From an uncultured Algibacter sp. (GTDB lineage: Bacteria > Bacteroidota > Bacteroidia > Flavobacteriales > Flavobacteriaceae): 64,000 bases of DNA. Made by a program: the position numbers and the translations under genes. This document shows positions 1 to 8,157 of this stretch, piece after piece. The stretch lies in NCBI RefSeq assembly GCF_947495675.1, contig NZ_CANLZX010000004.1, positions 174,887 through 238,886 on the forward strand. The letters run 5' to 3'. Numbering within the stretch: position 1 is the stretch's first letter; the number at the start of each line of letters is the position of its first letter. The notes below the pieces were generated by a model. It was not told where the DNA came from and made no database searches. It saw only the letters and a list, made by a program, of their open reading frames with translations.

Positions 1-1
1 A

Positions 2-460
2 GTGTTTAGTATTGGTGCTGGGTTTTTCCATCATCCAGATGCATTAGCTGTAGGTAATCTAGATACTAGGGAATCTGTAACACATTTTGCTATGGATGCT
101 TTTTACGACGCTCCTTTAAATGACGATTTGGCAATAAATGCTCTAGGAGCTTATTATAATTATAAATATGGTGATACTAATGGATTTAACTCTGGTGGGT
201 TAGTGCCATCTTCTGGTAGTATTCTTTACAGTCAAGTTGGGGTTTTGTTTAGAAAAGCCAAACTTATGCCATATTTGTCATACAATTCTCAAAATCTAGA
301 TTTTACTCCTGATAATAGTAATGAATTGGGTATAGGGCTTAACTATTTCATAAATGGTCATTTTGCTAAAATTACAGCAGAATTCACAACTGGTTCTAAG
401 GGAGCAATAGGTGCTGAATCAACTAATATATTCAGACTTCAAACACATATTTTTCTATAA
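2..460 (+). CDS. Outer-membrane porin-like beta-barrel protein, C-terminal part (5' end outside window)
   Basis: An open frame enters from the left edge and stops at 460, so only the last ~152 residues are visible and the true start lies upstream. The segment is made of alternating short strands rich in Gly, Asn, Tyr and Phe (for example GLNYFINGHFAKITAEF) and ends in hydrophobic residues, as in an outer-membrane barrel. No catalytic motif is visible. It stands 25 nt before the DUF4212/symporter pair, so I infer an outer-membrane channel that feeds the carboxylate transporter. A phosphate-selective-porin-like family is possible but cannot be decided from this fragment. Confidence 0.6.
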   Translation: MFSIGAGFFHHPDALAVGNLDTRESVTHFAMDAFYDAPLNDDLAINALGAYYNYKYGDTNGFNSGGLVPSSGSILYSQVGVLFRKAKLMPYLSYNSQNLDFTPDNSNELGIGLNYFINGHFAKITAEFTTGSKGAIGAESTNIFRLQTHIFL

Positions 461-485
461 TCAACTAATCTAATTAAAATATAAT

Positions 486-746
486 ATGTCAGAAAAACAA
501 AAACACGCTACGGCGTACTGGAAAGAGAACTTAAAGTATTTAGTGATTCTACTTTCAATATGGTTCATCGTTTCTTATGGATGTGGTATTCTTTTTAAAG
601 ATGCCTTAAATGAAATTAGACTAGGAGGCTTTAAGTTAGGCTTTTGGTTTGCGCAACAAGGTTCAATATATGTATTCGTAATTCTGATTTTCGTATACGT
701 GAGATTGATGAATAAATTAGATAAAAAATACGGTTTCGACGAGTAA
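486..746 (+). CDS. DUF4212 small subunit of a sodium:solute symporter
   Basis: This 86-residue protein has two hydrophobic segments (about residues 16-36 and 50-73) and the family-typical N-terminal AYWKENLKY and central GFWFAQQGSIYVFV stretches. The family is known as the small partner encoded just upstream of VC_2705-type sodium:solute symporters. Here the symporter follows after 29 nt in the same direction. It should sit in the inner membrane next to the symporter. Its exact biochemical role is not established. Confidence 0.9.
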   Translation: MSEKQKHATAYWKENLKYLVILLSIWFIVSYGCGILFKDALNEIRLGGFKLGFWFAQQGSIYVFVILIFVYVRLMNKLDKKYGFDE

Positions 747-775
747 CCCTTAACTAAAATTTAAAACAAAACATT

Positions 776-2545
776 ATGAGCGTACAAACGTGGACATGGA
801 TATTAGTAGGGTTAACTTTCGCCCTTTATTTTGGAATAGCAATTTGGGCTAGAGCAGGCTCAACAAAAGAATTTTATGTTGCTGGTGGAGGTGTTTCTCC
901 ATTAGCTAATGGTATGGCAACTGCTGCCGATTGGATGAGTGCCGCTTCATTTATTAGTATGGCAGGAATTATTTCCTTTTCGGGATATGATGGCTCTGTT
1001 TATTTGATGGGTTGGACTGGTGGTTATGTACTTCTGGCATTACTATTAGCGCCTTATTTACGAAAGTTTGGTAAGTTTACTGTTCCAGATTTTATTGGAG
1101 ACAGATACTACTCTAACACAGCTAGAACGGTAGCTGTAATATGCGCACTAATTGTGTCATTTACATATGTTGCTGGGCAAATGCGTGGTGTTGGTATTGT
1201 GTTTTCGCAATTCTTACAAGTAGATATTAACTTAGGTGTTGGTATTGGGATGGCAGTAGTATTAACTTTTGCCTTGTTAGGTGGAATGAAGGGGATTACA
1301 TATACGCAAGTAGCACAATACTGTGTATTAATATTTGCATTTATGGTACCTGCATTTTTCATCTCAATGCAAATGACAGGGAATATTATTCCGCAATTAG
1401 GAATGGGAGGAACCGTTGAAGGCGGCGAATTTCTACTAGATAAATTAGATAAATTACACACCCAACTTGGATTTAGTGAATACACTAGTGGAAAAAAATC
1501 TACTTGGGATGTTTTTGCTATTACTTTAGCTTTAATGACAGGTACAGCAGGATTACCTCATGTAATTGTGCGTTTCTTTACAGTACCTAAAGTAAAGGAT
1601 GCTAGAAAATCTGCAGGTTACGCTTTATTGTTAATTGCAATTCTTTATACAACAGCGCCGGCTATTGCTGTATTTTCTAGAACGAACTTAATTGAAACTG
1701 TAAGCGAGCAAAAATATGCAGATATTCCAGAGTGGTTTAAAAACTGGGAAAACACAGGTTTAATTGCTTGGGCTGATAAGAATGGTGATGGAAAAATTCA
1801 GTATGTAGCAGGTAATGCATTATCTAGCAAAAAACCAGCTTATACCGATGTTAGAGGAGCTAGTGGAGAACGTATGATTTCTAATGCTAGTGATGCGAAA
1901 AATGAATTATATGTAGATAGAGATATTATGGTATTAGCAAATCCTGAGATTGCAAATCTTCCTAACTGGGTAATTGCATTAGTGGCAGCAGGTGGATTAG
2001 CAGCAGCTTTATCTACAGCAGCAGGATTACTTTTAGTAATTTCAACATCTATTTCTCATGATTTAATTAAAAAACAGTTAAAGCCAGATATCTCTGATAA
2101 AGGCGAGTTAAACTGGGCAAGAGTAGCAATTTTTGTTGCTATTTTAATAGCCGGGTACTTTGGTATTAATCCGCCAGGATTTGTCGCCGCCGTCGTCGCA
2201 TTAGCCTTTGGACTTGCAGCTGCTTCTTTCTTTCCTGCTATTATTTTAGGAATTTTCGATAAACGTATGAATAGTCAAGGGGCAATTTCAGGAATGATTG
2301 TAGGTATTGTTATCATGTTATTCTACATGATGAAATTTAAATTAAACATGTTTGGTGGAGGAACAAGTGAAGATTGGTGGTTTGGTACATCACCAGAAGG
2401 CTTTGGTACTATTGCTATGTGTGTTAATATTGTAATATCACTAGTAGTTTCACGTATGACAGCAGCCCCACCTCAAGATGTTCAAGACTTGGTTGAAAGT
2501 ATCAGAATTCCTTCTGGTGCCGGAGAAGCAGGTGAAACACATTAA
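776..2545 (+). CDS. Sodium:solute symporter (VC_2705-type, probable acetate/short-chain carboxylate uptake)
   Basis: The 589-residue protein has about 13 hydrophobic segments and the SSS-family signature region near the N terminus (FYVAGGGVSPLANGMATAAD, about residues 34-53). A long hydrophilic insert (about 305-395) separates two membrane helices, which is usual for this subfamily; it contains an EF-hand-like loop, DKNGDGKIQY, starting at residue 334. Family knowledge points to Na+-coupled uptake of acetate or similar acids. The DUF4212 partner upstream and the acyl-CoA synthetases downstream support this. The C terminus (PPQDVQDLVESIRIP) is also typical. Substrate preference between acetate, propionate and others is inference. 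Confidence 0.88.
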   Translation: MSVQTWTWILVGLTFALYFGIAIWARAGSTKEFYVAGGGVSPLANGMATAADWMSAASFISMAGIISFSGYDGSVYLMGWTGGYVLLALLLAPYLRKFGKFTVPDFIGDRYYSNTARTVAVICALIVSFTYVAGQMRGVGIVFSQFLQVDINLGVGIGMAVVLTFALLGGMKGITYTQVAQYCVLIFAFMVPAFFISMQMTGNIIPQLGMGGTVEGGEFLLDKLDKLHTQLGFSEYTSGKKSTWDVFAITLALMTGTAGLPHVIVRFFTVPKVKDARKSAGYALLLIAILYTTAPAIAVFSRTNLIETVSEQKYADIPEWFKNWENTGLIAWADKNGDGKIQYVAGNALSSKKPAYTDVRGASGERMISNASDAKNELYVDRDIMVLANPEIANLPNWVIALVAAGGLAAALSTAAGLLLVISTSISHDLIKKQLKPDISDKGELNWARVAIFVAILIAGYFGINPPGFVAAVVALAFGLAAASFFPAIILGIFDKRMNSQGAISGMIVGIVIMLFYMMKFKLNMFGGGTSEDWWFGTSPEGFGTIAMCVNIVISLVVSRMTAAPPQDVQDLVESIRIPSGAGEAGETH

Positions 2546-2589
2546 AGTAAATTCTTGAAAATCTTTAATTCAAGTTTATTAGTTAGAAG

Positions 2590-2625
2590 AAATCAGCACT
2601 ACTTAAAAGTAGTGCTGATTTTATT
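2590..2625 (+). terminator. Rho-independent terminator after the symporter
   Basis: The arms 2590-2604 and 2607-2621 are perfectly complementary (core AATCAGCACTACT), followed by TTATTATATT. It separates the symporter transcript from the sensor-kinase genes. Confidence 0.8.
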
Positions 2626-2691
2626 ATATTAGTGAAATCTAGTTTGATTGTTACAAAGTCTATAGAATTCATTTTTTTAAAAGGAAGTTAC

Positions 2692-2886
2692 ATGAAAAAG
2701 CGGCACGAACAAAAATTAATAGTCTTATCCATAGCCTTGTTTTTAATTTTTAATATTCCTTTTTTGTTGATTTTTAATATTGAGGGAGCCTTATTTGGTA
2801 TCCCAATTTTCTATTTTTCAATATTTTCTTTTTGGTTATTGTCTATAATTATTTCTTATATCGTTTTAAAACGCCATTATGAATAA
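2692..2886 (+). CDS. Small two-helix membrane protein, probable partner of the symporter-type sensor kinase
   Basis: I choose ATG 2692 because it is preceded by AAGGAAG and begins a compact 64-residue protein (MKKRHEQKLIVL...); an in-frame GTG at 2632 would add an ordinary hydrophilic leader. The protein has two hydrophobic segments (about 8-28 and 34-57) and a charged end (KRHYE). It overlaps the next gene by 8 nt, so the two are probably translationally coupled. Size, topology and position resemble DUF4212/DUF3311-type small subunits of SSS transporters. That assignment is inference. Confidence 0.75.
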   Translation: MKKRHEQKLIVLSIALFLIFNIPFLLIFNIEGALFGIPIFYFSIFSFWLLSIIISYIVLKRHYE

Positions 2887-5569
2887 TTATACTTTAGTTT
2901 TTATAATTATTATCTATTTAGCAGTATTATTTTTTATTGCTTTTTTAGCTGAAAAAAAGGGGCAAAGTAAGTGGGTTAATAATCCTTATGTTTATACTTT
3001 GTCTTTAGCAGTATATTGTTCGGCTTGGACATATTATGGAAGTATTGGTATTGCTGCAAATACAGGTATTGATTTTCTTCCTATTTATCTTGGTCCAGTT
3101 ATAGCAGCCCCTTTATGGATATTAATTCTTCGAAAAATTATAAGAATTTCAAAACAACATAAAATTTCATCTATAGCAGATTTTATTTCTCTTAGATATG
3201 GAAATAATCGTTTTTTAGGAGCTCTTGTTACTTTAATTTGCTTTTTAGGAACGGTACCTTATATTTCGTTACAGCTTAAAGCGGTTTCTGAAACTTTTGA
3301 AATTATGACAGATGAAACCAGTTATATTTCAACTTCAATTTTAGACGATACTACATTTTATGTGGCTTTAATACTAGCCATTTTTGCAACCTTTTTCGGT
3401 ACTCAAAAAACAGATGCGTCAGAAAAACATAAAGGCATTATAGCCTCTGTAGCGTTTGAGTCTGTTTTAAAATTAGTTTTCTTTTTAATTATTGGTTCTT
3501 ACATAACTTTTTACTTGTTTGATGGAACGACAGATATCTATTGCCAAATATCTAAAACAGAAAACTTCAAACAATTAATTACTTTAAATGGTGTTGAAGA
3601 TGGTTTTAATTGGGTTTTTATGATCTCTTTGTCCTTTATGGCTATATTTTTATTACCAAGGCAATTTCAAGTATCGGTATTGGAAAACAATCGTGAAAAG
3701 CATTTAAAAAAAGCAATTTGGTTGTTCCCTTTGTATTTGTTGTTATTTAATATTTTTGTTGTTTTTATAGCCTGGGCAGGCAAACTTACTTTTGGTAATT
3801 CAGTTAATGCAGAGTATTATACGTTATTGTTGCCATTAGAACAGAATCATTCATTTCTAGCCACTCTTGTTTTTTTAGGTGGGTTTTCAGCGGTTATTTC
3901 TATGGTTATTGTATCTACTTTGGCGCTATCTACTATGGTGAGTAATAATCTTATTATACCTTATGGATTCTTAGATAAATTTATTCAGAATCAACCTGAA
4001 CGTAATGAAAAGTATATCAAAAATATTCGCCGTATATCTATTTTTACTATAATTATCACAGCCTATTTTTTCTATATTTCTTTTTCTAAAGAATTGTCTT
4101 TATATTCTATTGGACTAATTTCATTTGTAATTATTGCGCAGCTTGCGCCTGCATTTTTTATTGGTCTGTTTTGGAATAGAGGCTCTTCAAAAGCGGCTAT
4201 AACAGGAGTTATAGTAGGTTTTAGTATTGTGTTTTATACACTAATCTTGCCATTTACATTACAAGCTTATACAGGAACAGACGATTTTATTCAATATGGA
4301 CTTAATGGCATACCTGCTTTAAAACCTTATGCTTTATTTGGTATAGATTTTTTAAGTCCTCCATCACACGCATTTTTCTGGAGTATGAGTTTCAATATTT
4401 TATGTTACCTCGTGTTTTCTTTAACATCAAAAGGGAATTATAGAGAGCGTAATTATGCTGAAATGTATGTGGATAGTAAAAATTTCACAAAGTTACAAGA
4501 CAGCGCATTGGTTTGGAAAGGAGAAGCCTATGTTGCAGATATTAAAAATGTTCTTATTAGATTTCTTGGTGAAAAAAAAGCCCAACGAGCATTAAATATA
4601 TTTTTTACAAAATATAAACTTCCTCAAGACACACAATTAGCAGATGCTAGGCTTATTAATTTTTCAGAAAAATTATTAACTGGTAATATTGGTAGTGCTT
4701 CTGCAAAAATATTGATTTCTAGTGTAGTTAAGGAAGAGCAAATTAGTTTGGTTGAAGTATTAAAAATACTAGAAGAGTCTAAGGAACACGTAGTTAATAA
4801 TAAAATGCTTTTAGAAAAATCTAATGAACTCTCAAAACTATCATCAAAACTTAAAGATGTTAACAAAGAGCTTATCAGCAAAGACAAGCAGAAAGATGAG
4901 TTTTTAGATACTGTGGCTCACGAATTAAAAACGCCAATTACGGGTATTCGTGCAGCAACTGAGTTACTAATGGATGAAGATGATGATATGCCTAAAGAAG
5001 TAAAGCGTCAATTTTTAAAAAACATCCTTCAAGATTCAGACCGTTTAGGAAGACTTATACATAATATCTTAGATTTTGAAAAGCTTGAAACTGGACGATT
5101 AAATTTAGATGTTCAATATCAAGATATTCAAAAAACCATCACAAAAGTAATTACAAGTTTAGCTCATATTGCAAGTAAAAAAGATATAAAATTAGTGAAT
5201 AAAAATCCACATACTTTTAAATTGTATTATGATGAAGATAGAATAATGCAAGTACTTACTAATTTACTCTCTAATGCAATAAAGTTTTGCGAAGCTAATA
5301 AAGGTGTAATAACTGTTGATTATAAATTAGGTAATGAGTATATTAAAGTGTCGGTAACAGACAATGGTAAAGGGATTCCGGAAGAAGACCATGATTATAT
5401 TTTTGATAAATTTTATCAATCAAAACATCAAAATACTATAAAACCTCAAGGTAGTGGTTTAGGGCTTGCTATTACTAAACAAATTATTGAAAAGCATCAA
5501 GGAAAAATTTGGGCAAAAAAAGGTGTAAAAAATGGCGCAACACTTGTTTTTACGCTACCTTTTAAGTAA
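2879..5569 (+). CDS. Sodium:solute symporter-type sensor histidine kinase (CrbS/CbrA-like)
   Basis: This is an 896-residue fusion. Residues 1 to about 520 form a multi-helix SSS-type domain. A linker follows, then a coiled stretch (about 640-672) and a histidine kinase. The H-box is DTVAHELKTP with His681; the ATPase shows the N-box QVLTNLLSNAIKF, G1 DNGKGIPEED, F-box IFDKFYQ and G2 GSGLGLAITKQI. In proteobacteria, CrbS/CbrA proteins of this build control acs and carbon use, and here acs lies 2.6 kb downstream. I infer that it senses or transports a small carboxylate and signals to the receiver protein that starts 19 nt after its stop. All key kinase residues look intact. Confidence 0.9.
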   Translation: MNNYTLVFIIIIYLAVLFFIAFLAEKKGQSKWVNNPYVYTLSLAVYCSAWTYYGSIGIAANTGIDFLPIYLGPVIAAPLWILILRKIIRISKQHKISSIADFISLRYGNNRFLGALVTLICFLGTVPYISLQLKAVSETFEIMTDETSYISTSILDDTTFYVALILAIFATFFGTQKTDASEKHKGIIASVAFESVLKLVFFLIIGSYITFYLFDGTTDIYCQISKTENFKQLITLNGVEDGFNWVFMISLSFMAIFLLPRQFQVSVLENNREKHLKKAIWLFPLYLLLFNIFVVFIAWAGKLTFGNSVNAEYYTLLLPLEQNHSFLATLVFLGGFSAVISMVIVSTLALSTMVSNNLIIPYGFLDKFIQNQPERNEKYIKNIRRISIFTIIITAYFFYISFSKELSLYSIGLISFVIIAQLAPAFFIGLFWNRGSSKAAITGVIVGFSIVFYTLILPFTLQAYTGTDDFIQYGLNGIPALKPYALFGIDFLSPPSHAFFWSMSFNILCYLVFSLTSKGNYRERNYAEMYVDSKNFTKLQDSALVWKGEAYVADIKNVLIRFLGEKKAQRALNIFFTKYKLPQDTQLADARLINFSEKLLTGNIGSASAKILISSVVKEEQISLVEVLKILEESKEHVVNNKMLLEKSNELSKLSSKLKDVNKELISKDKQKDEFLDTVAHELKTPITGIRAATELLMDEDDDMPKEVKRQFLKNILQDSDRLGRLIHNILDFEKLETGRLNLDVQYQDIQKTITKVITSLAHIASKKDIKLVNKNPHTFKLYYDEDRIMQVLTNLLSNAIKFCEANKGVITVDYKLGNEYIKVSVTDNGKGIPEEDHDYIFDKFYQSKHQNTIKPQGSGLGLAITKQIIEKHQGKIWAKKGVKNGATLVFTLPFK

Positions 5570-5587
5570 ATTGTAGTCCCAAAAACT

Positions 5588-5953
5588 ATGAAAAAGAAAA
5601 TTTTAATTGTTGACGATGAGCCAAATATTGTAATGTCGTTGGAATACGCTTTTAAAAAACAAGATTTTGAAGTGTATATTGCAAGAGATGGAAGTGAGGC
5701 GTTGGAGATATTAAAACATCAAATACCAAGTGTGATTTTGTTAGATGTTATGATGCCAAATGTAGATGGGTATCAAACATTAAAACATATAAAAAATACA
5801 AACAGTTTAAAAGAAACTAAAGTCGTTTTTTTAACTGCTAAAAATAAAGCTTCAGATATTGAAAAGGGTTTAAAACTTGGAGCAGATAAATATTTAACCA
5901 AACCTTTTTCAGTAAAAAAAATAGTTTCAGAAATATTGGAACTGTTGACTTAG
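5588..5953 (+). CDS. Receiver-only response regulator
   Basis: This 121-residue protein is a single CheY-like receiver domain. The acidic pocket is Asp9-Asp10, the phospho-acceptor is Asp53 (in LLDVMMP), and the switch residues are Thr83 and Lys105 (KPF). There is no output domain: the protein ends right after the last helix. It directly follows the symporter-type kinase, so the two should be cognate. CrbR in gammaproteobacteria has a LuxR-type HTH, so signalling here must pass through another protein or a protein-protein contact. The partner is not visible in the sequence. Confidence 0.93.
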   Translation: MKKKILIVDDEPNIVMSLEYAFKKQDFEVYIARDGSEALEILKHQIPSVILLDVMMPNVDGYQTLKHIKNTNSLKETKVVFLTAKNKASDIEKGLKLGADKYLTKPFSVKKIVSEILELLT

Positions 5954-6027
5954 AAAAGGTCTTTTAAGTCTTTTTAAATATTGGTTTTGTGTGCAAACTT
6001 AACAGTATTTAATTAAAATTTTAAGAC

Positions 6028-6252
6028 ATGAAATTTCGTATACCTCCGTTGGCGTCAGATATTATAATTAGTATCTATGCTGTTATTACGCTTTATTTAA
6101 GGTTTAAGTTTGAGCAAAATGCTATTGTAAGTCCTATGAATTCAATTGTTATGGGCGTTTGCTTTGTGCTTATTATTTGGGTATTTATCAAATTAAAGAT
6201 TCTTAACCCTAATTGGTTTGGTTTGATAAAATCTAAAAAAGCTAAGCTGTGA
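6028..6252 (+). CDS. Small membrane protein of the acyl-CoA synthetase operon (unknown)
   Basis: The protein has 74 residues with two hydrophobic segments (about 9-25 and 38-58) and a basic C terminus (KSKKAKL). I do not recognise the family. Its stop overlaps the GTG start of the next gene (GTGA at 6249-6252), which argues for translational coupling with the propionyl-CoA synthetase. A role in the membrane end of carboxylate uptake or activation is plausible from position only. Confidence 0.7.
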   Translation: MKFRIPPLASDIIISIYAVITLYLRFKFEQNAIVSPMNSIVMGVCFVLIIWVFIKLKILNPNWFGLIKSKKAKL

Positions 6253-8141
6253 ATTATCAAGATTTCTATAATAGAAGTATAGTTGCTCCAGAAGCTTTCT
6301 GGGGAGAACAGGCCGATCAAATTTCTTGGTATAATAAGCCAGAAAATGTGCTTTCAAAAAATAAACTAGGGCATAACCAATGGTTTGAAGATGGGAAGTT
6401 AAACCTAAGTTATCTATGTATTGATAAGCATATAGAAGATGGTTATGGCAGACAGAATGCTATTATTTATGATTCGCCCGTAACGAATTCTAAAGAAATT
6501 ATAACCTATAATCGGTTATATAAAGAGGTTTCAAAATTAGCGGGAGCACTTAAAGAAATTGGTTTAAAAAAAGGAGATACAGCAATCGTTTATATGCCAA
6601 TGATTCCGCAAGCTATTTATGCCATGTTAGCATGTGCAAGAATAGGAGTGATTCATTCGGTTGTATTTGGTGGTTTTGCTCCCAACGAGTTGGCTATTAG
6701 AATTGACGACTGCAAACCAAAAGTTATTTTAACGGCCTCTAGCGGTATTGAGATTGATAGAATTATTCCTTACAAACCTTATGTTGATGAAGCTATAAAA
6801 TTAGCTGAACATAAACCAAATAGTGTTATAATTTATCAACGACATTTAGGAGCAGATACCCCAGGAAAACCTTATGATATAGATTATTTAGCTGCAGTAA
6901 ATACAGCTACTCCAGCAGATCCTGTAGAAATTGATTCAACCCACCCGTTGTATATTTTATATACTTCAGGAACTACTGGAAAGCCTAAAGGTATAATTAG
7001 AGATTCAGGAGGTTATGCAACGGCACTAAAATTTTCAATGAAATATGTTTATGGCGTTGATAGTGGCGATGTATTTTGGGCAGCTAGTGATGTTGGCTGG
7101 GTAGTAGGACATAGTTATATTGTGTACGGCCCTTTATTGAACAGAAATACTACTGTGCTTTTTGAAGGTAAGCCAATTAGAACACCAGATGCTTCTACAT
7201 TTTGGCGCATTATAGAAGAGTATAAAGTAAAAGTAATGTTTACTGCTCCTACTGCGATTAGAGCTATTAAAAAAGAGGATCCTAATGGTGAATTTTTAAA
7301 ACAATACGATTTATCACACTTAAAATATCAATTTTTAGCTGGTGAACGTTGCGATGCAGCAACCTTAAAATGGACAGAAGATATGCTTAAGATACCTGTA
7401 ATAGATCATTGGTGGCAAACGGAAAGCGGTTGGCCCATGTTGGCAAATATGGCAGGTGTAGAATTGGCTACAATTAAACCAGGTTCGGCAACATTTCCAG
7501 TATGCGGTTATGATATACAAATAATGAGTGATAAAGGCGAAATTGTTCCAAATGGAACTGAAGGCTTTGTGGTTGTAAAACTCCCGTTACCACCGGGTAA
7601 TTTAATAAATATTTGGGGTAATCCAGAGCGTTTTGAAGCTGGGTATTTAAATCGCTTTCCAGAATATTATTTTTCGGGCGATGGCGGTTATAAAGATGAA
7701 GAAGGCTATGTTTATATCACAGGTCGTGTTGATGATGTTATCAATGTGGCAGGACATAGGTTATCGACAGCAGAAATGGAAGAGGTGGTTGCTTCTCATA
7801 GTTCGGTCGCAGAATGCGCGGTAATCGGTATTAATGACGACTTAAAAGGCCAAATACCATTGGCTTTAGCAGTTACCAAATCAGATAATAAATTAGCCGA
7901 ATCTGTTATTCAAACCGAAGTTGTAAAAGATGTTAGAAAAGCTATAGGGCCTGTAGCGTCTTTAAAACAGGTGGTTTTAGTTAATAGATTACCAAAAACA
8001 AGATCTGGTAAAATACTGCGTAAATTGTTACGAAGTATTGCCGATCAAGATCAATATAAAATACCATCAACCATTGACGATCCGTCAATTATTAACGAAA
8101 TAGAAAACACATTTATATCACATAAAGTAGGGAAGTACTAA
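6249..8141 (+). CDS. prpE: Propionate--CoA ligase (PrpE-like acyl-CoA synthetase)
   Basis: This 630-residue ANL-superfamily ligase should convert propionate, ATP and CoA to propionyl-CoA. The P-loop-like motif TSGTTGKPKG lies at about 238-247 and is followed by RDSGGYA, which is characteristic of PrpE/ACSS3-type enzymes rather than Acs (HTTAGYM in the neighbouring gene). Further motifs are DHWWQTESGWP, GRVDDVINVAGHRL and the C-terminal catalytic lysine in RSGKILRK (about 587). The start is GTG at 6249, overlapping the upstream stop. Length and domain order (ACAS_N, AMP-binding, C-terminal cap) are normal. Substrate choice is inferred from family features. Confidence 0.85.
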   Translation: MNYQDFYNRSIVAPEAFWGEQADQISWYNKPENVLSKNKLGHNQWFEDGKLNLSYLCIDKHIEDGYGRQNAIIYDSPVTNSKEIITYNRLYKEVSKLAGALKEIGLKKGDTAIVYMPMIPQAIYAMLACARIGVIHSVVFGGFAPNELAIRIDDCKPKVILTASSGIEIDRIIPYKPYVDEAIKLAEHKPNSVIIYQRHLGADTPGKPYDIDYLAAVNTATPADPVEIDSTHPLYILYTSGTTGKPKGIIRDSGGYATALKFSMKYVYGVDSGDVFWAASDVGWVVGHSYIVYGPLLNRNTTVLFEGKPIRTPDASTFWRIIEEYKVKVMFTAPTAIRAIKKEDPNGEFLKQYDLSHLKYQFLAGERCDAATLKWTEDMLKIPVIDHWWQTESGWPMLANMAGVELATIKPGSATFPVCGYDIQIMSDKGEIVPNGTEGFVVVKLPLPPGNLINIWGNPERFEAGYLNRFPEYYFSGDGGYKDEEGYVYITGRVDDVINVAGHRLSTAEMEEVVASHSSVAECAVIGINDDLKGQIPLALAVTKSDNKLAESVIQTEVVKDVRKAIGPVASLKQVVLVNRLPKTRSGKILRKLLRSIADQDQYKIPSTIDDPSIINEIENTFISHKVGKY

Positions 8142-8157
8142 ATAAAATTAACTAATT

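Noticed and set aside
1108..1485. Long open frame antisense to the symporter
   Set aside because: It is a shadow of the codon pattern of the real gene; it has no start context or plausible protein features.
2632..2691. GTG start for the small membrane protein before the kinase
   Set aside because: ATG 2692 has a purine-rich site at the right distance and gives a compact two-helix protein; the GTG extension has no supporting features.
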